Shown: positions 16,850-25,979 of the stretch, piece after piece
How positions within the stretch are numbered: the stretch's first letter is position 1
How the letters are laid out: every line of letters begins with the position of its first letter
NCBI GenBank assembly: GCA_030849805.1
Contig: JASANZ010001939.1
Span: 1 to 25,979, forward strand
Length of the DNA stretch: 25,979 bases
Source of the DNA: Sergeia podlipaevii
Lineage: Eukaryota; Euglenozoa; Kinetoplastea; Trypanosomatida; Trypanosomatidae
Direction of reading: 5' to 3'
Notes under the pieces: model-generated
What the model was told of the DNA's origin: nothing
The model's input: only the letters and a program-made list of their open reading frames with translations
Database searches by the model: none
Program-made: the position numbers and the translations under genes

Positions 16850-17502
16850 TTTCTCTCCTTTTGTCTTCGTCTCCTTTTTATTATTTTTTTTTTTTCCAGC
16901 CATTTCGTGAAAGGTTCGAAATCATTTAAAACGAAAAAGTTAGGTAGCACAGGTGTTGTCCAATTTTTATTTCTTATCATTTTTTGTTATATTCGTTATT
17001 AATCCTTCTTTTTGCTCTTCTCACTTGTCAGAAATCAACTAACCGTTGCTACTATCACAACTGCCACTGCTGTTCCGTACCATTCCACTCCGTGGAATAC
17101 TTTTAGTACACAATAACAAGTTACAGTGTGTGAGTGTGTGTGTGTGTGTGTGCCTTGGGTACTTCACAATAACTTTTTTTTTTCATTCAATACAATCAAT
17201 ACGACTGAATAGATAATAGTATCAAGGGTACCAATCTGGGAGGGGAGTGTACGTGTGTACGTGCAAAACCGTTTTCACTTTATATTCTGTTATAAAGAAA
17301 GGAAAAGAAGAAGAAAGAAAAAACCTTCATTTATATATTTATTTCGACCGTCTCTCCTTTTTTCTGAAAAAAAGGGGGTAAAAATCAATCATTTATATTT
17401 TAGCTTTTTATTTTCTTTTTTTACAAAACATTGCGAAAACGAAAAAGAGAGAAGAAACTGAAGAGAAAAAATAGTTTGGCAAAAAAAAAAAAAGCAGCCA
17501 GT
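16850..17502 (+). promoter_or_regulatory. Predicted trans-splice acceptor and long ATG-free 5' UTR of the TLDc gene
   Basis: Two strong acceptors are visible: AG 16898-16899 (no AG from 16824 to 16897) and AG 17030-17031 at the end of a T/C-rich tract (no AG from 16953 to 17029). They give leaders of 603 or 471 nt. No ATG exists from 16795 to 17502. The leader contains a TG tract (17126-17152) and an A13 run just before the start. Later AGs close to the start are possible minor sites. Confidence 0.6.
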
Positions 17503-20500
17503 ATGAATCAAGCCTTTACACACTTGGACAGCACGGGGCACTATCATGAGCTTCTTGGTAAGCTTGAGGCATGCTTACGGCGAGCTCATGACCAACTTCA
17601 GGAGTACTCCGCCATTGCCGCCACTGGCACCGGCACAGTCATGACAACCAGCTCCGATACGACTCTCTCAGCACCGGCGGCATCAAGCGTGACATCCACG
17701 TATGGGCCAGCGCCTGACTTTTCCATTGCGGCGGCTCTCTCTTCTTCTTCTTCTCCTCCGTCCTCTTCATCATCTTGTGCAGTATCTACAACACTTCCCG
17801 CTCAAGAGGTAAACGAGTGCGAGGCCACGCTCAAGGCGCTCGAGGCAAATATTTTACAGTGTCTCGCCCCCTTCACTCACAACATTGAGCAGATGCTTCT
17901 TGCGGATAACAAAGACGATGCTCAAGCGAGACGTGGCGATACCGCTGGGCTTTTCTCTTTTCAAGGATCAACCAGCACTACCACCGGTGCATGCAGCGGC
18001 GGGACTCCAAGCACCGCACAAGGACGTCCTCGTGGAAACTCTTCTATGCTACCTGGCGCGGTTGTGTCTGCGTGTTGCTCGGCCTACTCCCTCATGGCTC
18101 AGATACTTAGGCTGCGGCGTGGTATCTACAGTGTCTACGGCGTACGTCCTTGCGATGTTGTCGCTTCATCGATCCCACACGGTAGCAGCAGCAGCAGCAG
18201 CGGTGAGTATGCGTTGCAGGGCGGAGAAGCAGGAGTAGCAAAGCGCTCTGGTATGAGCCATAACGATGAGAAGGCGGGGAGATGTGCTTCGCTTTATGCA
18301 GTGGTGCGCGCAGGGGCGGTGTTGCAGGAGCAGGAGCAGCTGTACGTGAAAACCGCGATGGCCCTGCAGAATGCGATGTTTGTGCACGAAGATGGAGATG
18401 CCTGGGACTCGATTGAAAGCCGTCAACGGCAGCAGATCCAGGAAGGGGAAGATGAACAAGGTGAGAGAGAAGATAGGAGAGAAATTGAAAGTCAACAAGG
18501 CGTGACGGGTCTTTCCACGCGCGTGGGAGTTGCCTCTCCTGCCTCCTTCTTCTCCTCTCCGCTGCACCCTTCAGCGGATGAACGCAAGAACGCCGCACGC
18601 GTGGCACCATCACATCCTGCCAGCGTAGACATAGAACAGATAAAGCAAGGATCCGCTTCTCACCCACAAACACATGCTGCTGCTAGCGCTGCAACACTAC
18701 TTTCACAGGAGGAAGAGCGGCAGCAACAACCGCAGCAACTAGACATGCAGAAGTCTTTGCGAGCACATGCAGTAACGTCTTCTTCTGTGCCTTTCCCGCA
18801 CTCTCCTCAGCCAAGTCAAAAGATGTGGACAGACGCTGATCTCATTCAGCTCTCACTCACACGAGGCGTGGAGGCGGTGAAGTTCCAACAACTCTCCGTC
18901 GCCGCCAATGACTTTGCGCTGATTGTCAAGTTGCTCTTTAAGAAGTGCTTTATTGTGGAGGAGCTCGTCCTCACCGCTATTGCAAAGGCGGAGGTGGAGG
19001 AGGAGGAGGAGGAGAATAAGAAGAGGAGCACCGCTGAGGGAGCGCGAGCAGAACGTGGCGAGGCAGTGAAGATGATGACGGGGAGCAATGAGCAACCAGG
19101 GTCGTATGCGTCCACGCGTGCTACCAACACAGATAGAGACAGCAACGCGGTTATCGACGATGATGACGTGCCACTTGCCGCACCTTTCGATCCTGCGAAC
19201 GTCATGATGATGCTACCCCCAGGCTTGGATGAGGAGGACTACGAGGGGGAAAGGGCCTATCATAAGCACGTTGAGGGCCTCACGAATACAGGGAATGGCG
19301 GCAGCAATGACACGGTGACGGCTACACTGGGCTCTAGAGACTGTTGTCTTGGCAGCGGCGATGGCGCTGCTGCTGGAGGTGCAATCACAACCACAAAAGC
19401 AACAGCAGCAACAGCGGAAGGAGATTCCAAGACAGCACAGTGGCTAGGCGCACTGCTGAGCAAGGTCCATCCAGACGCCCTCCCACTCGATACCCTACAG
19501 AAACACTGCCGTCTCGATCTTCGTAAGTACTCCACGGTGGTAGGTCACGCGAACAGCAGCACTAACGCCGCCGTCTCTGCGGGGAATTATTCAAAAGTTT
19601 TCCCTCAGCAAGCGCCAAGTTCTGGTGGAAGCACCGTCACAGCCACATCAGATGGAAGGGAAGGGGGAGGAGCACGAGGGCGAATGCCTCCTTCTTCTGG
19701 AGACAGCCTCGATATCATCAGTGGCGGTGTTAGTAATGGTGGCGGCAAGGTTAGTACTTTGCAAGGTCAATCGGCGGAAAGAAACTCTGCTTCCCGCCAG
19801 GACAGCTACATGCCTACTCTCAAGACCACTTTAGACACGTCCTTGCCCTCCTCGCCGGAGTCCGGTGGTAGTGGTGGTGGTGGTGGTGGTGGCGGTAGTG
19901 GTGATGATGGTGTTCACTTCTCACTCACGTTGCTTTTTGCTAGGCTAGTGTGGAACATCGCCTTTGCTCTCTGGGAGGACGGCTATGTCGAGGACGCACA
20001 CAGGTGGCTCGCTGGCATGAGCGTGTCCAGGCTACAGGAAGTCGTGAAGAAAGCTGAGAGGGACGAGGAAGACAAAGAGAAAAAGGAAGAGAGACTATCA
20101 GCGGCAGCGGTCGATCTCTCCCTATCTCCGCCCAAGACACGTTATCTACTCAGCGTCGGGATCAGCAACAATGTGGCCGAGGCGGCAACGGTAGCACCAT
20201 GGGAACTTAGCTGGCGATATGTTCTCAGCGCCAACAGCAACAACAACAACAACAACAAGAGGGATCGCCAAACGCAAGAGGAGCACTCCCAGCCACCAAC
20301 AGCAGCAGAAGCAGTGGTGTCATGTGGCGATGCCTCTGCTCTTGGTGCAACCACAGTGCGTTCTCTTTCTCAAGTCGGCAAGCGGCTCATCTGCCGCATC
20401 GCCGCCCTACGTGACCTCTGTGCGATCGTACAAGGCTGTCAGAGCACCGATGATGTCTTGTATTTAATCCAGCTGTTTCATCGTGCACTCGTCACTGAGC

Positions 20501-23500
20501 GCGCTGTACAGCAACAGCAACAGCAACTAGAGAAGGAACGCCTTAGAGAAAGGGAAGAGGTGCCTGCTGCTACGCCTGAAGGGCTCAGCGATGCCATGGC
20601 GGAGGTGTTGATTGCGCTCAACATTGTCGTTGAGTTTGTTCTCGCCAAGAGAGCACGACATTTCTACCACAAATTGGAGGCTCTACACCACCACAATCAG
20701 CAGCAGCAACAACAGCAGCAATCATTCTTGTTGAGTACTCAGGAGCACCATTCCCTATCGTCCTTCTCTTCTTGGGAGCACCCCCACCAGGGCAACAGTG
20801 GGCAGTTTCACTTTAGTTATAGTGGTACCGGTGGGACGAGTGCTCCTCAGCCTCAGCATGATGGGAAGAAAGGGGGAGGAGGAAAAAATATATATACCAA
20901 AGCGCGGAGAGAAGGAAAACGCGACCAACCGCAACCGCAACACGATGATGAAAGGGAAAAAGAAGAGCTCGAGAACGTGTCGATGCGCACCGCCTGCAAT
21001 GAGATGGTTTGTGCCATCACGGCCGGCTACTATCGGACTTTGCAAGCTCTCGAAGTCGACGGCCTCCCCTCCCAAGGCGACGCCGGCCTCGTACTTGCGC
21101 CAGGACTCCCCTATGTTCTTGGCGTCAACACATTGACGAGCATTCTCAACTATGTGACTTTGTTTCGTCTGAGTAAGATCTATCGTGGAGTCGCCATGAC
21201 GGAGACGAGGAATGGAAACGATAGCAAGTTGGGCATGTCTTCACTGAAGAAGCGTCACAATGTAGTGGATGGCGGCGGCGCACACGATAATCAAGGAGCA
21301 TCAGTCTCGCAGCAACAACACAGCGGCATGGCAGCTGCTTCCGCGACGAACTTGGGGAGCGGCAACAGCAGTGGCAGTGGTTTCCTCAGTATGTTGAGGG
21401 ACGCAGCGGCTGGCTTGATGTCAACCGTGCAGTCTCCATCGCCAGGGATGAGGCCAGGAGGAACTAGAAGAGGAAGCAATGTCGATATAGCAGCCATGGC
21501 TACGCCTCGCTCGCAACAGCAGGCCTCTTCCGCTACGGATTGCAGCATTCATAAGGACGACATCGGTAGCGATGCGACTCACTATGCATCGATGTCCACC
21601 AGAGCAGCGCCGCCACCTTCGCAGGCCCGTGCTGCGGCCGCTGCGGCTCGAGCTGCTTGCTCGCACAACAGCAGCGCGACCACACGCTCAGAGGAAGTAG
21701 AACCGTGGCGTTTGTCCTCTTCCGCAGAAGAAGAAGAAGGCAATGACGACGGCGGCAACACCACCACTAACAGTGGCCACGACAAGGGTGCCGATGATGG
21801 TAGCGACATGGATTCTACGAATGCTATAAAGCGAACATCAAGAGCGACTTTTGTCTGTCTTATGATGCCCTCGCAGAGGTACAGAGGTGGGATCCCCCTG
21901 CTGGGAGAGGAGCAGGTGGTGAACACCGCCGTCTCTCTTGCTATCCCGGTTCCTGCTGTTGCAAAACTCAAGTCCATCAGTCCTGCTGCTGCTGCTGGCG
22001 GTGGAGGGGCGAGGCTGAAGCGCCGCGGGTACTCTTCGCGGGTCAACTTGGCGCAACTGGACACACAAGACGCGACTGCTACGCCTGATATGCCTCCTTC
22101 TTCTTTCGCCGCCTTGACGCGTACTCAGCCTACAGTCACTAACGCCTCTACTACTACTACTGCTATTAGCAGCATGGGTAGAAGGGAGCAGGTAAGCTTG
22201 CGCCTTCTCACCATCTTGTATCGTCATACCCACTTACACAACTTAGAGCTCGTGAACCCGAGCACGGTTGATTTTGTCGTGCTTGAGCTCAACAAGGCCA
22301 TGCACATTCTTCAGCTGGCGATGAGCACTCGCTTTGGTCAAGGCTGGTGGCAGTCGTGGAAGGAAGAGAAGGAGGCAGAAATTCGGGGCTTTTATGCTGA
22401 GGCGCTGGCGGAGGTGAAGGCCGCGGACGAAACCCGCGCGACAGTCAGTGCGGTTGCGCATAGCGGGACACCCGGGGGCGGGCCACCAGCAGCCATGGCG
22501 TCCGTGATCTTTTCACCGCCGGCTGCTTCTCAACACCACCTCAGCAACAGCAGCAGCAGTAGAAAAGAAAAGGGAATATCTGGTAGCCTCTCGGCCACCA
22601 AGAATCAGTCAAACGAAGACAGGCCTTCGTGCTCGGCGTCATTGTCCTCTTCCTCGACGTCATCCTGCATGCGCTTTGTTCCCTCGGATCTCTTCCCTGC
22701 CGCAAGCAGGCGTCCGCCTGATGAGGAGGCGAGGATGGTGAAGGTAAACGTTGCGGGAGGCAGCAGCGATCGCGCTGGTGACGGCGACGATCAGCTAACG
22801 TTCCCGTGTGCCATTCTCGCTGAACCCTTCTCTCTGCACACTAGCGTCGCTACTGCTGCTGCCGGGGCGGCTACCACAAGGACTTCTCCACAACAACAAC
22901 AGCAGCAGCATCTTCCTCTGCGTGCCACAGCACCGCCACCGTCGATCCCGAGTGGAGACAAGCTGCCCTCTGTGTGGTGGGGGAAGCCGTTGAACATCCC
23001 AGACGACGCCACCTTGCAGCGCAACAAGAAGAAAAGGAATGAGCAAGGTCAGGTGTGCTCTTTGCCGCCCTTCAACCATCCGAGTGCCCTCACGCTCTCT
23101 CCGCCTGAGAAGGCTTTGGCGTCAGGGCAGGTGCGTAGAACAGGGGACCCATCCGCCTCTGCATCACGGGCGGCAGCGGTGCATTACGCGGGATCGCCTG
23201 TGATGAGTGCGGTCAACTGGGACGTACCACCGAGCTTTGCCCCAGACGTTGTCGTGGACTTTTCTGCCTTTACTACCACCTCTCTTGAAACCCAACTGGC
23301 TACTCGTCAGCTCGTGAAGGACATGCTGGCGAAGCAGGCGGCGGCTGAGGATCAGGACAGCACCGCGGCCGTCTCGCTGCTCTCCACACGGTGCCGTCGT
23401 GCTCTGCACGACCAACTTCCGCTTCTCCAGCAGTACTGCAACTGGCGGGTCATCTACAGCACCTCATTGCATGGCGTGAGCCTGCGCACGATGATCAGCA

Positions 23501-24279
23501 GCTGCACACGCGCCGCAGAGGAAGCCGCAGCGTCAGAGTTTTCCCGCATGGGGAAACAACGGGCGGCGTATCTGTGGGGTGGGGAAAGTAGCAGCGCCAG
23601 TGCACTGGCGCAGTCGACCACGGCATCTTCGGGGTTGCCACCTGCAAGACCGATGCTTCTTGTGATTGAACTGATGCCTTCCACGACGTTGAGTTTTGCG
23701 GAAGACGGTCCAGGTGTTCAGGAAGCCGCCGATCACCACAATGATCCAGAAGTGCAGCGACGAACGAACCGCATGTTCATCGGCGCCTATCTTTCACACC
23801 TTCTTGGAGCCGAGACACGGCGCTACTACGGAGATAGTGAAACGTTTGTTTTCCAACTATTGCTGCCCTCGCCCGCCTTATGTGCTAGCATGCTGGACAC
23901 AAGCACCACGAAGATTGCGAGTAGCAGCATCAGCAGCGGCTCTACACATACTACGACTACAGTCTCAGCCCCACAGTTACACACATTTCACTCAACTGGG
24001 GCGAATTCGCAGTACATCAACTGCAGATCGACCTCTATCGTGGTGGGTGGGGGTGGCGGGGGAAGCAGTTTATACATTGACAGTTCGCTCGCGCATGGAG
24101 CCACCACAGCGTGTAGAACGTTTGGGTCTCCGCCGCTGACGGAGTGGCATAGCTGTCCCGCCGATGGCTTGGGGACTACAGAGCACGCCGGAGAGGGGGG
24201 TGGTGAAGAAGCAGGAGGTGACGGTGCAGCGGTGAGCTTCAATATATTAAACATGGAAGTAATTGTAATAGACGCATGA
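17503..24279 (+). CDS. Giant protein with a C-terminal TLDc domain
   Basis: A 2258-residue protein, mostly low complexity, with a TLDc domain at about 1954-2258. Matching features are the helix with LLSTRCRRALHDQLP (from about 1958), the core NWRVIYSTSLHGVSLRTMI (1980 onward), LLVIEL, RMFIGAYLS, YYGDSETFVFQL, the Gly-rich SIVVGGGGGG strand, SLYIDSSLAHG, ACRTFGSPPL and a final NILNMEVIVID strand. TLDc proteins (OXR1, NCOA7, TBC1D24, MEAK7) act in oxidation resistance and bind or disassemble the V-ATPase. The domain here carries low-complexity insertions (about 2028-2046, 2067-2085 and 2130-2170). The rest has helical islands (1-40, 441-505, 804-840, 1564-1640) between Ser, Gln, Asn and Gly tracts. 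I see no TBC, LysM or GRAM signature. The start is the first in-frame ATG; upstream frame is Lys-coding A-rich leader with only a TTG. Domain call is confident; cellular role is inferred. Confidence 0.88.
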   Translation: MNQAFTHLDSTGHYHELLGKLEACLRRAHDQLQEYSAIAATGTGTVMTTSSDTTLSAPAASSVTSTYGPAPDFSIAAALSSSSSPPSSSSSCAVSTTLPAQEVNECEATLKALEANILQCLAPFTHNIEQMLLADNKDDAQARRGDTAGLFSFQGSTSTTTGACSGGTPSTAQGRPRGNSSMLPGAVVSACCSAYSLMAQILRLRRGIYSVYGVRPCDVVASSIPHGSSSSSSGEYALQGGEAGVAKRSGMSHNDEKAGRCASLYAVVRAGAVLQEQEQLYVKTAMALQNAMFVHEDGDAWDSIESRQRQQIQEGEDEQGEREDRREIESQQGVTGLSTRVGVASPASFFSSPLHPSADERKNAARVAPSHPASVDIEQIKQGSASHPQTHAAASAATLLSQEEERQQQPQQLDMQKSLRAHAVTSSSVPFPHSPQPSQKMWTDADLIQLSLTRGVEAVKFQQLSVAANDFALIVKLLFKKCFIVEELVLTAIAKAEVEEEEEENKKRSTAEGARAERGEAVKMMTGSNEQPGSYASTRATNTDRDSNAVIDDDDVPLAAPFDPANVMMMLPPGLDEEDYEGERAYHKHVEGLTNTGNGGSNDTVTATLGSRDCCLGSGDGAAAGGAITTTKATAATAEGDSKTAQWLGALLSKVHPDALPLDTLQKHCRLDLRKYSTVVGHANSSTNAAVSAGNYSKVFPQQAPSSGGSTVTATSDGREGGGARGRMPPSSGDSLDIISGGVSNGGGKVSTLQGQSAERNSASRQDSYMPTLKTTLDTSLPSSPESGGSGGGGGGGGSGDDGVHFSLTLLFARLVWNIAFALWEDGYVEDAHRWLAGMSVSRLQEVVKKAERDEEDKEKKEERLSAAAVDLSLSPPKTRYLLSVGISNNVAEAATVAPWELSWRYVLSANSNNNNNNKRDRQTQEEHSQPPTAAEAVVSCGDASALGATTVRSLSQVGKRLICRIAALRDLCAIVQGCQSTDDVLYLIQLFHRALVTERAVQQQQQQLEKERLREREEVPAATPEGLSDAMAEVLIALNIVVEFVLAKRARHFYHKLEALHHHNQQQQQQQQSFLLSTQEHHSLSSFSSWEHPHQGNSGQFHFSYSGTGGTSAPQPQHDGKKGGGGKNIYTKARREGKRDQPQPQHDDEREKEELENVSMRTACNEMVCAITAGYYRTLQALEVDGLPSQGDAGLVLAPGLPYVLGVNTLTSILNYVTLFRLSKIYRGVAMTETRNGNDSKLGMSSLKKRHNVVDGGGAHDNQGASVSQQQHSGMAAASATNLGSGNSSGSGFLSMLRDAAAGLMSTVQSPSPGMRPGGTRRGSNVDIAAMATPRSQQQASSATDCSIHKDDIGSDATHYASMSTRAAPPPSQARAAAAAARAACSHNSSATTRSEEVEPWRLSSSAEEEEGNDDGGNTTTNSGHDKGADDGSDMDSTNAIKRTSRATFVCLMMPSQRYRGGIPLLGEEQVVNTAVSLAIPVPAVAKLKSISPAAAAGGGGARLKRRGYSSRVNLAQLDTQDATATPDMPPSSFAALTRTQPTVTNASTTTTAISSMGRREQVSLRLLTILYRHTHLHNLELVNPSTVDFVVLELNKAMHILQLAMSTRFGQGWWQSWKEEKEAEIRGFYAEALAEVKAADETRATVSAVAHSGTPGGGPPAAMASVIFSPPAASQHHLSNSSSSRKEKGISGSLSATKNQSNEDRPSCSASLSSSSTSSCMRFVPSDLFPAASRRPPDEEARMVKVNVAGGSSDRAGDGDDQLTFPCAILAEPFSLHTSVATAAAGAATTRTSPQQQQQQHLPLRATAPPPSIPSGDKLPSVWWGKPLNIPDDATLQRNKKKRNEQGQVCSLPPFNHPSALTLSPPEKALASGQVRRTGDPSASASRAAAVHYAGSPVMSAVNWDVPPSFAPDVVVDFSAFTTTSLETQLATRQLVKDMLAKQAAAEDQDSTAAVSLLSTRCRRALHDQLPLLQQYCNWRVIYSTSLHGVSLRTMISSCTRAAEEAAASEFSRMGKQRAAYLWGGESSSASALAQSTTASSGLPPARPMLLVIELMPSTTLSFAEDGPGVQEAADHHNDPEVQRRTNRMFIGAYLSHLLGAETRRYYGDSETFVFQLLLPSPALCASMLDTSTTKIASSSISSGSTHTTTTVSAPQLHTFHSTGANSQYINCRSTSIVVGGGGGGSSLYIDSSLAHGATTACRTFGSPPLTEWHSCPADGLGTTEHAGEGGGEEAGGDGAAVSFNILNMEVIVIDA
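19864..19900 (+). repeat. Coding (GGT)n repeat giving a Gly/Ser run
   Basis: GGT/AGT/GGC units encode GGSGGGGGGGGSG in the TLDc protein, joining a disordered stretch to a helical island that begins VHFSLTLLFARLVW. Confidence 0.9.
20698..20722 (+). repeat. Coding (CAG/CAA)n repeat giving poly-Gln
   Basis: Eight Gln codons in the TLDc gene. A neighbouring Asn run (about 20236-20259, AAC repeat) and a Ser run (18184-18201, AGC repeat) arise in the same way. Confidence 0.85.
23362..24276 (+). other. Region encoding the TLDc domain
   Basis: The C-terminal domain of the giant protein, the only part with recognisable homology. Order of landmarks: NWRVIYS (from 23440), the LLVIEL strand (about 23655), MFIGAYLS (about 23773), GDSETFVFQL (about 23830), Gly-rich strand and LYIDSSLAHG (about 24035-24100), ACRTFGSPPL (about 24109) and the final strand ending at the C-terminus. 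A TLDc domain at the extreme C-terminus is the usual family arrangement. Confidence 0.85.
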
Positions 24280-24583
24280 GAAAAAGAAATTCTTCTCTAT
24301 ATATTCATTCCTTCTTGTCGTTACGTTTTCTTCTTTATTTATTTTTTTTTTTTTTGATTGTGCTTTTTCTTTTTTTGTCGTTGTTGTCGGCACGTAAAGC
24401 GTGTCGTGAGAAATATATTATTATTGTTATTGTTTGTTTTTTTGCTTATTTTTTTTTTTTTTTAGAAAGAGAGAGAGAGAGAGGGATACAAATACAAAAT
24501 GCACGGTCAAACTTTCTTGTCTGGGTGTACGCATGCCATGTGTGCATCTACTGGATAGTACATACAGTAAAGCATGTGCGTAT
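24280..24583. other. 3' UTR and spacer after the TLDc gene
   Basis: T-rich with a GA tract (about 24470-24484). ATGs are at 24499, 24532, 24538 and 24574, then none. No gene is seen. Confidence 0.6.
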
Positions 24584-25186
24584 TGTATTGCTTTTCTTCA
24601 TTTTGTTTCTTATTGTTGCGGTTTGTTGTTGTTGTGTCATTCGCGTTTGCTATCCAATTTATTTTATATATTTTTTTTCTATCTTCTCTCTTTATTTTTC
24701 TTTTCTTCATTTTTTTTTCTTTTCTCTCCATATATAGGAAATAAAAAAATATTTAAAAAAGGCGTGGACAGATATTATTTCTTTTGTTGTTTTTCAAAGG
24801 GTTTTCTTTTTGCATATTTTCTTTTTTTTCTTTATTAGTGTTTCCGGTCTTCATTTACAACTGTGAACGGAAAGTAAGAAAGAAAGAAAAGGAAAGGGAA
24901 AAAAAAAAACACACAAAACAAAAAAAAAGAAAACGAGAACAGGATCACGCTCCCCTGTTTGCTTGTTTACTTTTTATCTTTTCCTATACATTTTTTTTTC
25001 TCTTCTCTCTTTCCCCTTGTTTCTCTCGTTAGTTTGCCAAAGATATAGAGTTAAATTTCAGCAGAGAGAGAGAGGGGAGAGATTCAAGATTCTAGAAAAA
25101 GGAAATAGGAAGAATAAAAAGAGGGAAAAAAAAGGAAAGAGATTGTACTTACGCACAATCAAGAACACAAACAGTTACCTTCTCAG

Positions 25187-25209
25187 CACACACACACACA
25201 CACACACAC
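25187..25209. repeat. (CA)n microsatellite
   Basis: Perfect CA tract of about eleven units inside the ATG-free terminal region. Confidence 0.95.
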
Positions 25210-25592
25210 GTATACACGCCTACGCGTTCATCCGCGTTAGCTAGTGAGGCTCCCTTCTCTTTTTTTTTTGCCTTGTTTTGCATATATATTCCTGTTTTTG
25301 TGGTGGTTGTTGTTGTTATTTTGTGTTTTTTTTTTCACAAGAGAAGAACACAACAGACATATATATACAAGAGAGAAGAAAAAAAAGAAGAAGAGGGAAC
25401 TTTTTGTTGTGTTTGTAGTGGTTGGTGCTTTTCTTTTTAAAGAAAATTAGATACAGCGTTTTCCCTTCAAGTCCACACTTTTTTTTAAAGAAAAGAAAAA
25501 GTACACACACACAAACAAAAAAAACGTACATACAGACAAAAAGAAAGATTTTTAGAAATTCCCAAAACTTTTCTTTGTTGCTCTTGCTTGTC

Positions 25593-25617
25593 AGAAGAAG
25601 AAGAAGAAGAAGAAGAA
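25593..25617. repeat. (AGA)n trinucleotide repeat after an acceptor-like AG
   Basis: About eight AGA units directly after a T/C-rich tract ending in CAG. This is the border between a pyrimidine-rich and a purine-rich block, which is also the texture of the other predicted leaders. Confidence 0.85.
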
Positions 25618-25979
25618 AAGGAAGAAAATTTGTATTATTTTTTTTCTTAAGAAGGCAAGAACAAACAAAAAAAGAAGGCAGGTGAATAAAGAGTAGCTAA
25701 ACGAAAAGAAAAATATATAGAAGAAGAAGAAAGAAACGAAAAAAATAGTGAAGGAAAGCAAGAAACCTGCACTGATTATTGAGTTTATTTTTTTTCTTTC
25801 TTTCTAGTTTTTCTTTCTAGTTTTTTTTTCCTTTTCATCTCCTCCACTTATCAGACATAGAAACACGTGTAGCAGCAGGGCAACCACGTTGAGTGAGAGT
25901 TTATTTTGGCTACAGCATCCTCTTTTTTTTTTTCTTGTCACTTTTTTTATTATTTTTTTATTATATATATAAATATATA

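Larger units (their letters stand above)
24584..25979 (+). promoter_or_regulatory. Predicted trans-splice acceptor and very long ATG-free leader of a gene beyond the window
   Basis: A long pyrimidine-dominated tract (24584-24728) is followed by AG at 24736-24737, with no AG from 24573 to 24735. From 24577 to the window end there is no ATG. The putative leader is at least 1242 nt and carries many further tract-plus-AG sites, notably AG 25593-25594 and AG 25853-25854, that could serve as alternative acceptors. It contains CA (25187-25209) and AGA (about 25593-25617) repeats. Open frames in it on either strand are low-complexity only. Confidence 0.5.

Noticed and set aside
16908..16925. GGTTCGAAATC, similar to a tRNA B box
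   Set aside because: One mismatch to the consensus, no pairing T stem around it, and no A box or acceptor stem upstream.
17431..17502. Lys/Arg-rich N-terminal extension of the TLDc protein from a TTG
   Set aside because: No ATG; the residues come from an A-rich leader. ATG 17503 is the first start in the predicted mRNA.
1398..24279. Reassigned stop codons as in Blastocrithidia
   Set aside because: All genes end at ordinary TAA or TGA at the expected C-termini (P1 after GFGLFD) and have no in-frame stops.

Overview
The window looks like part of the nuclear genome of a trypanosomatid (Kinetoplastea). All supported genes lie on the + strand and have no introns. GC-rich coding blocks alternate with AT-rich, T-rich spacers full of microsatellites. 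Before each start codon there is a long pyrimidine tract followed by an AG with no earlier AG after the tract, the usual pattern of a spliced-leader trans-splice acceptor in a polycistronic unit. The P1 ribosomal protein and the acetate-transporter-family protein resemble trypanosomatid members. Stops are TAA and TGA used normally, so there is no sign of the recoding known from Blastocrithidia. The very AT-rich spacers argue against Leishmania itself; I cannot name the genus.

Layout: 1-1189, spacer and probable 3' end of an upstream transcript. 1398-2354, six-helix GPR1/FUN34/YaaH (AceTr) membrane protein. 2355-4362, spacer. 4520-6430, twelve-helix MFS transporter of the FLVCR/SLC49 type. 6431-8604, spacer. 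9428-14365, giant low-complexity protein of unknown function. 15064-15399 and 16044-16379, two almost identical tandem genes for acidic ribosomal stalk protein P1. 17503-24279, giant protein whose extreme C-terminus is a TLDc domain. 24280-25979, spacer that becomes the probable leader of a gene beyond the window.

The most informative signal beyond the genes is the distribution of ATG. From each predicted trans-splice acceptor to the annotated start there is no ATG on the + strand, although ATG occurs about once per 50-60 bases in the spacer I counted (2355-4250). This sets the start codons and separates short leaders (26 and 29 nt for the P1 genes) from long ones (about 471 and 748 nt for the two giant proteins). 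It also shows a 1403-nt ATG-free stretch from 24577 to the window end, best explained as an unusually long 5' UTR whose gene starts outside the window.

The genes share no obvious pathway, as is normal for kinetoplastid transcription units: two membrane transporters (small carboxylate; haem or choline-like substrate), a ribosomal protein pair, a TLDc protein of a family linked to oxidation resistance and V-ATPase control, and one orphan. I found no mobile element, tRNA, rRNA or CRISPR array.
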